NCBI GenBank assembly: GCA_963755085.1
Contig: CAVWIN010000027.1
Span: 1-64,000 of the forward strand
Source of the DNA: JACVRM01 sp963755085
Lineage (GTDB): Bacteria; Actinomycetota; Thermoleophilia; Gaiellales; Gaiellaceae
Length of the DNA stretch: 64,000 nucleotides
Direction: 5' to 3'
Shown: in pieces, positions 59,138 through 64,000 of the stretch
How positions within the stretch are numbered: the first letter of the stretch is position 1
Layout of the letters: every line of letters starts with the position of its first letter
Notes under the pieces: model-generated
What the model was told of the DNA's origin: nothing
Databases searched by the model: none
What the model saw: only the letters and a program-made list of their open reading frames with translations
Made by a program: the position numbers and the translations under genes

Positions 59138-60133
59138 TTACTCGTCGCCGATGTAGAGCTGGAGACCCGGTGCGACCGACCGGAGCTCGCGAAGCGCGCG
59201 GGCCTCGAGCTGGCGCACCCGCTCGCGGGTGATGCCGAGGCCGACGCCGACCTCCTCGAGCGTCCGCGGCTTCTGGCCGTCGAGGCCGAACCGCAAGGTG
59301 AGGACGTTGCGCATGCGCGGGTTCAACCGGTCGAGCGCCTCCGCCAGCTCGACCGAGCGCAGCTGCTTCGCCGTCGCCTCGTCGGGCTGGTCTGACTTGG
59401 TGTCCTCGATCAGGTCGGCGTAGATGCTCTCGCCGTCGCCGACCGGCAGCTCGAGGCTGACCGGGTCCTCGACGAGTTCGAGCAGCTCGTTCACGCGCTT
59501 CAGCGGGAAGCCGCTCTCGTGCGCCAGTTCGGCCGGCGTCGGGTCGCGGTTCAGCTTCTGCGTGAGCACGCGGCGCGCGCGGAGCAGCTTGCGCACCTGC
59601 TCGGCGACGTGGACGGGCAGGCGGATCGTCCGGCCCTGGTCGGCGAGCGCGCGGGTGACCGCCTGGCGGATCCACCACGTCGCGTACGTGGAGAGCTTGT
59701 AGCCGAGCTTGTAGTCGAACTTCTCGACCGCGCGGATGAGGCCGAGGTTGCCCTCCTGGATGAGGTCGAGGAGCGGGACGCCGGCCTTCGTGTAGTTGCG
59801 TGTGATTGACATGACCAGGCGCAGGTTCGACTCGATCAGGCGGCGCTTGGCGGCCTCGTCGCCCACGTCCTTCAGGCGGGCGAGCTCGCGCTCCTGCGCC
59901 GGCGTGAGCAGCGGGCCGTCCCCGATCTGGCGGACGTAGAGCTTGAGCGGATCCGCGAGCTGGGGATCGGTGGGCTCGGTCTGGACGACGGTGTGCTCCT
60001 CCTCGTCGGCGAGCTCCTTCGCGATCGCCCCGCCGGGGATCAGCTCGAGATGGGCCTCTGCGGAATCCGCAGGGTCAGGGGAGCGCTGCGCCATCGCGGG
60101 GTCTATCGGCGTCACACGCCCTCCGAGGGACAC
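59138..60133 (-). CDS. second primary-like sigma-70 factor
   Basis: Up to 331 residues. Regions 1.2 (DPLKLYVRQIGDGPLLTPAQ), 2 (LRLVMSITRNYTKAGVPLLD, LIRAVEKFDYKLGYKLSTYA, WWIRQAVTRALA), 3, and 4 (QKPRTLEEVGVGLGITRERV) are complete. There is no region 1.1, only an acidic 60-residue N-terminus. Start candidates are GTG 60133, GTG 60115 (close after GGAGGG) and ATG 60094; conservation begins well inside all three. It is probably a group 1 or 2 (HrdB-like) factor. It differs from the factor at 57.2 kb in region 2.4/3, so the two are old paralogues rather than a recent duplicate. Confidence 0.9.
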   Translation of the reverse strand: MSLGGRVTPIDPAMAQRSPDPADSAEAHLELIPGGAIAKELADEEEHTVVQTEPTDPQLADPLKLYVRQIGDGPLLTPAQERELARLKDVGDEAAKRRLIESNLRLVMSITRNYTKAGVPLLDLIQEGNLGLIRAVEKFDYKLGYKLSTYATWWIRQAVTRALADQGRTIRLPVHVAEQVRKLLRARRVLTQKLNRDPTPAELAHESGFPLKRVNELLELVEDPVSLELPVGDGESIYADLIEDTKSDQPDEATAKQLRSVELAEALDRLNPRMRNVLTLRFGLDGQKPRTLEEVGVGLGITRERVRQLEARALRELRSVAPGLQLYIGDE

Positions 60134-60303
60134 TCGAACGGGGGACGCAGGATTGTGTGGCCTAACCCGAAGGAGCCGGCGTCGTCATAGAGAACGCGGT
60201 CATGGAGGTATGACGGCCGAGGCCGAAAAACCTCACATGTCGTTTACACCTCTACGTCAGGTTAGTCCGCTACGGTGAAAGGCATGGGGTCCAGGAGTTA
60301 TTT

Positions 60304-61095
60304 ATGTGCGGTATTGCCGGTTTCAGCCTGACAAAGCGCTCGACCGTCTCGAGGACGGCGGCCGCGAGGGTGCTGCTCGCGGGTATCGCAGAGCGCGGGG
60401 CTGACGCCGCGGGGTATGCGTACCGCCACGACGGGCCCAGCGCGCGCGTCTACAAGCAGCGCTCCGGCGCGAGCGCGCTCCTCGGCCAGGTCGTCCTGCC
60501 CCACACCACGCGGCACGTGCTGATGCACGTACGCGACTTCACGAAGGGCCACCCGCGGATCGAGGCCAACAACCATCCGATTCGCCACGGCGCCGTGGTC
60601 GGCGTCCACAACGGGCTGATCGTCAACGACGACGAGATCTTCGGCAGTCGCGGCTGGGACCGCGCGCACCCGGACATGACCGTCGACTCCGAGGCGATCT
60701 TCGCGCTGCTCGACGACTCGCCCGGCCCGGAGACGCTCGAGGAGCTCTACGGCGCGATGGCCACCGCTTGGATCGACGAGCGCCGCCCGGACGAGCTGTT
60801 CCTCGCCCGCGGCGTCGGCCGGCCGCTCTGGCTCGGCCAGGGCCGCCACGAGACCTTCTTCGCGTCGACGAAGCGCGCGCTCGAGCTGATCGAGCGCTAC
60901 CTGCACCTGCGGCTCTCCAAGCGCGAGGTGCCCGAGGGCTCGTACGTCACGCTCCGTGCCGACGGCGACGTCCAGTGGGCGTCGTTCCGCCCCGAGCACT
61001 ACGTTGAGGAGGAGCCGCTGCCGGCCGTCCGCGCCCCCGAGGAGCGCGAGTCGTGCCTGCGCCTCCTCCCCGCCGCCGTCGCGGCCTTCCTCTAG
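60304..61095 (+). CDS. class II glutamine amidotransferase domain protein
   Basis: A 263-residue Ntn-type glutaminase. Cys2 (MCGIAGFSL) becomes the N-terminal nucleophile, and the HVRDFTKGHPRIEANNHPI and GAVVGVHNGLIVNDDEIF stretches form the active site, as in GlmS and asparagine synthetase. No synthase domain is attached, so ammonia must be passed to a separate partner, or the protein has another role. ATG 60304 follows AGGAG, and the Cys2 requirement fixes this start. It diverges from the sigma factor gene. Confidence 0.85.
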   Translation: MCGIAGFSLTKRSTVSRTAAARVLLAGIAERGADAAGYAYRHDGPSARVYKQRSGASALLGQVVLPHTTRHVLMHVRDFTKGHPRIEANNHPIRHGAVVGVHNGLIVNDDEIFGSRGWDRAHPDMTVDSEAIFALLDDSPGPETLEELYGAMATAWIDERRPDELFLARGVGRPLWLGQGRHETFFASTKRALELIERYLHLRLSKREVPEGSYVTLRADGDVQWASFRPEHYVEEEPLPAVRAPEERESCLRLLPAAVAAFL

Positions 61096-61775
61096 ATCAG
61101 GCTTCCGTCCGCAGCGACGTCGACGCCCTCGTCGACGAGCCGCTCGCGCACGAGGAACTGGAACGCCGCCCAGGCGCCGCGCCGGCCCTCGAACATGCGG
61201 TAGATCTGCCACTCGCTGAGCAGCGTGTCGTTCTCGCGGCGCGCGTCGGTCCAGTCGGCGAATTTCGGGAGCCGGCCGAGCTTCCGCGCGAGCGCCGCGC
61301 CCTGCTCGAGCGCGCGCTCGAGGCGCTCCTCGCCGACCGGCACGTCGAACCCGGCCTCGCGGAGCGCCGTGGTCAGCGAGCCGAACGTGTGCCAGTAGAG
61401 CGACTTCGACGGCATCTCGGCCCGGTGCTCGTCCAGGTCGCGCGCCGTTGGCAGGCGGCCGAGCCGGTCGCCGAGCTCCCGGAGCAGGCGGACGAGGTCC
61501 TCACGGGTCGCGAACCGCCTCGGCACGAGCCCTGCCGCCCGGGTGGCCGCGTTCCAGCTGCCGAAGTGGGAGATGACGGTCTGCGGATGCACCGTCGTGC
61601 CGGCGTCTGCGGCGAACTCGCGCATGGTCGGCGCCCGGCCCAGCCGCTCCGCGGCGCCCTGCAGCTGCTCGACGATCTCCCCGTCGCTGTAGCGGCGGCG
61701 CAGCCCCGCCTGGAACGCCTTCAGCGCCTCGGGATCGACGCGATCGAGCGCACGGACACTGCGGCGGCGCGGCAT
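61092..61775 (-). CDS. homing-endonuclease-associated-repeat protein
   Basis: A 227-residue protein made of three copies of a ~55-residue helical repeat. The pattern is a helix, then LGR(A/L)PT or LGRLPKFADW, then FGSW or TFGS, then AxRxAGL (IVEQLQGAAERLGRAPTMRE; LVRLLRELGDRLGRLPTARD; EQGAALARKLGRLPKFADW). These repeats often sit beside HNH endonuclease domains and bind DNA, but there is no nuclease motif here. Starts at ATG 61775. It converges with the amidotransferase gene (4-bp overlap). Probably a DNA-binding regulator. Confidence 0.75.
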   Translation of the reverse strand: MPRRRSVRALDRVDPEALKAFQAGLRRRYSDGEIVEQLQGAAERLGRAPTMREFAADAGTTVHPQTVISHFGSWNAATRAAGLVPRRFATREDLVRLLRELGDRLGRLPTARDLDEHRAEMPSKSLYWHTFGSLTTALREAGFDVPVGEERLERALEQGAALARKLGRLPKFADWTDARRENDTLLSEWQIYRMFEGRRGAWAAFQFLVRERLVDEGVDVAADGSLI

Positions 61776-61820
61776 AGCAAGAACCCTAGAGCACGTTGGT
61801 AGAGATGCAAGTAAGTTCGT

Positions 61821-64000
61821 TCAGCCGACGGGCAGGTCGCCCGGCTTCCGCACGGGCTCGAGCAGCCCGGCGCCGGCGATCGACTCGACCGCGGCCACGC
61901 AGCGCGGGCAGAACTGCGTTCCGGCGCAGCGGCGGAGCTCGTGGAGCACGGCCGCCTGCGTCGGGCGGTCGGGCTTGGCGTCGAGCATCGAGACGGTCGC
62001 CTCGGCGACGTGGATGATCCGCGCGCCGAGCGGGATCTCGTCGCCGGCGAGGCCATCGGGGTAGCCGAGCCCGTCGTAGCGCTCGTGGTGATGGCGGATC
62101 GCCGGCACCGCGTCGCGCAGGTAGGCGAGCCGGCTGACGAGCCGGGCGCCCTCCGGTGCGTGCTCGCGCAGCTGCTCCCAGTCCCCTTCGGTCAGCTCGT
62201 CGGTCTTGAGCAGCACCGCGTCCGGGACGGCGAGCTTCCCGACGTCGTGAAGGACTGCCGCCTGGCCGAGGACCTCGAGCTCGGGCGCCGAGAGCCGCAG
62301 CTCGCTCCCGATCGCGATGGCGAGACGTTGCACCTCGCCGGAGTGCCCGGCGGACTCACGCTCGTCCATCACTGCGGTCAGCGCCTCGATCATCGCGGTG
62401 GAGTGCTCGCGCAGGGCGTCGTTCGCCTGCTCGAGCACGGCCATGCGCGTCTCGAGCGTCTTGACCTCGCCCTGTAGGTCGGCGGCCATGCGCTGCGCGC
62501 GCGCCGCCTCGCGGTCCTGGGTCGCGCGCGCGAGCAGCAGCGGCACAGCGATGAGCGCGAGCGTCCAGAGCCCGGCCGCGCCGTAGGTGATGGCGATCAC
62601 GCCGGCGAGCAGGCCCGCGGCTGCGTCCTGGAGCAGCGTCCAGCCGAGGGTGGCGCGGATCGCCGCCCAGACCGCGGTGCCTGCCTCGTTCGCAGCGAGC
62701 GCGAGCGGCCCGGCGGCCGCGATCACGAAGTAGACGCCGCCGGCGACGAGCCCGGCCGCAATCAGCCCGGCGTCCGGCGAGAGCACCCCGCGCGGGAGCG
62801 CGAAGACGCAGGCTGCGGCGAGGGCTGCGAGGGTCAGCGTGCCGATTTCGAGACCGAGCCGGGCGAAGGGCACGCGTGTCCTCCCCCACTCGACGACGCA
62901 GGCCACGACGGCGGTCGGCAGCGCTACGCGCGGCCCGAACAGTGCGGCGCCCGCGAGCAGCCCGACGGCGCTGACCGACGCGGCGCTCTGCGAGGCGTCG
63001 GCGAGCACCTGGACGAGGGCGACGACGCCGACGAGGGCCATCATCCCGAGCAGGTCCTGGTTGGTGCCGAGCACCATCGCCGCGACGCCGGCCAGGATGC
63101 CCGCGACCGTGACGAAGAGCGGCACGACGCCCGTTGTCGGCACCTGGAGGCCGAGCGGCCCAGCTGCCGCGGAACGCGCGCGCTCGGTCGCACTGGACGA
63201 CGCTACGGCGTCGTCGTGTCCCGCGATGACGACGCGGTTTCGCCCCTGGACCTTCGCCCGGTAGACGGCCATGTCGGCCTGGTGGACGAGCCCGGTGCTG
63301 TCGTCGGCGTGCGTCGGGTACGCGGCGACGCCGACCGAGGTCGTGATGTGGATCGGGCCGGGAGCCGTGTCGACGATGACCTCCATCGCGGAGACGGCGC
63401 AGCGGATGCGTTCCGCGATCTCACCCGCTTCGTCTACCCCGGTTTCCGGAAGCATGATCGCGAACTCCTCGCCCCCGAACCGCGCGGGCACGTCGTACTC
63501 GCGCAGCTCACGCTGAAGCACCTGGGCCACCGATTGAACGGCGGCGTCACCGGCGAGATGGCCATACGTGTCGTTGACCTCTCGCAGGAGGTCGAGGTCG
63601 GCCATGAGCACGGCCAGCGGCCGCACGAAGCGCTGCGCGCGACCGAACTCGCCCTCGAGCGCCGTGTTGAAGTGGCGCGCGTTGAAGAGGCCGGTCTTCG
63701 GATCGATGCGCGCCTCCTCCTCCAGCTTCGGCACCGAGAGCGACCGCTGCACGACGAGGAGGGGCGCGAGCGCGAACGGGACGAGCCATGGATTGCCCGT
63801 CCATAGTCCTGCGACGGCGACGCCCAGCGCCGCGAGCACCAGCTCGGTGGTCAGCCCGTGCGTCGAGAAGATCCCGGTGTCGAAGAGCGAGCAGCGGCGC
63901 ATGAACGCGACCATCGGTGCGGAGATGCCGGCCTGCACGGCTACGAGCAGCGTCATCGCGACGAGTCCGGCGGCCGCGGCCTGGATATTCGCGCCGTGGA
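61821..64000 (-). CDS. GGDEF and HD-GYP membrane protein (5' end beyond window)
   Basis: More than 711 residues; the frame stays open to position 64000 and the sequence before the first ATG (63956) is helix-like, so the N-terminus lies outside. A hydrophobic segment is followed by a GGDEF domain with active site RFGGEEF and an intact inhibitory RxxD (REYD) five residues before it. A second bundle of about six membrane helices, a short coiled coil, and an HD-GYP domain follow (HDVGK, HHHERYDGLGYPDGLAGDEI). In the HD-GYP part the usual VAD Asp is Glu (HVAEATVSML). It may both make and degrade c-di-GMP. Two enzymatic domains separated by a membrane bundle is an uncommon order. Confidence 0.85.
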   Translation of the reverse strand, partial: HGANIQAAAAGLVAMTLLVAVQAGISAPMVAFMRRCSLFDTGIFSTHGLTTELVLAALGVAVAGLWTGNPWLVPFALAPLLVVQRSLSVPKLEEEARIDPKTGLFNARHFNTALEGEFGRAQRFVRPLAVLMADLDLLREVNDTYGHLAGDAAVQSVAQVLQRELREYDVPARFGGEEFAIMLPETGVDEAGEIAERIRCAVSAMEVIVDTAPGPIHITTSVGVAAYPTHADDSTGLVHQADMAVYRAKVQGRNRVVIAGHDDAVASSSATERARSAAAGPLGLQVPTTGVVPLFVTVAGILAGVAAMVLGTNQDLLGMMALVGVVALVQVLADASQSAASVSAVGLLAGAALFGPRVALPTAVVACVVEWGRTRVPFARLGLEIGTLTLAALAAACVFALPRGVLSPDAGLIAAGLVAGGVYFVIAAAGPLALAANEAGTAVWAAIRATLGWTLLQDAAAGLLAGVIAITYGAAGLWTLALIAVPLLLARATQDREAARAQRMAADLQGEVKTLETRMAVLEQANDALREHSTAMIEALTAVMDERESAGHSGEVQRLAIAIGSELRLSAPELEVLGQAAVLHDVGKLAVPDAVLLKTDELTEGDWEQLREHAPEGARLVSRLAYLRDAVPAIRHHHERYDGLGYPDGLAGDEIPLGARIIHVAEATVSMLDAKPDRPTQAAVLHELRRCAGTQFCPRCVAAVESIAGAGLLEPVRKPGDLPVG

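Noticed and set aside
61092..61775. Homing endonuclease
   Set aside because: Only the associated repeats are present; no HNH, LAGLIDADG or GIY-YIG motif is visible.

Overview
This 64 kb window is very GC-rich and densely coding, with many GTG/TTG starts and 4-bp stop/start overlaps. The gene content points to an actinobacterium of the Thermoleophilia type (Solirubrobacterales/Gaiellales relatives). Signs are a GarA-like FHA gene next to an FtsR-like MerR gene, an RsiG-like anti-sigma gene, a fused GDP-mannose pyrophosphorylase/phosphomannomutase, and SARP-type regulators. Placement is by inference from gene families; no rRNA or tRNA gene is visible.

Layout. 0-5 kb: accessory genes of a CO-dehydrogenase-like molybdenum hydroxylase (CoxD ATPase, CoxE VWA protein, CoxG), a stand-alone fragment of the large subunit, and a YceI-superoxide dismutase fusion. 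5-14 kb: a Vps62-like membrane protein, type II NADH dehydrogenase, a flippase-like membrane protein, a SARP remnant, an M48 protease, a Tat-exported DyP-like protein and a secreted propeller protein. 14-21 kb: a cyclic-nucleotide cluster with an ABC permease, an ABC ATPase fused to a cNMP-binding domain, a patatin phospholipase fused to a cNMP-binding domain, and a class III cyclase-STAND ATPase.

22-37 kb: one metabolic island for L-rhamnose. An ABC importer (rhaSTPQ) and mutarotase (rhaM) bring in the sugar. Isomerase (rhaI), kinase (rhaB) and a fused aldolase/dehydrogenase (rhaEW) convert it to DHAP and lactate. LutABC oxidises the lactate to pyruvate, and a DeoR-family regulator sits in the middle. 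37-45 kb: a broken SARP-propeller regulator, a two-component system and two secreted proteins whose upstream regions share an 11-bp-period direct repeat. 46-53 kb: archease, HutF-like deiminase, SGNH hydrolase, PgsA, the GDP-mannose enzyme, RsiG-like, FHA, MerR and apt.

53-64 kb: small membrane proteins, four copies of a ~200-bp structured repeat (55.3-57.0 kb), two primary-type sigma factors around a CpsB-like phosphatase, a class II glutamine amidotransferase, a homing-endonuclease-associated-repeat protein, and a GGDEF/HD-GYP membrane protein that runs off the right edge.

At least eleven single-base frame breaks interrupt otherwise well-conserved genes. They create false fusions (for example at 12.6 kb and 24.2 kb) and look more like assembly errors than biology. 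The most novel items are the 200-bp repeat family, the cNMP triad, the RsiG-like c-di-GMP site and the rhamnose-to-lactate gene island.
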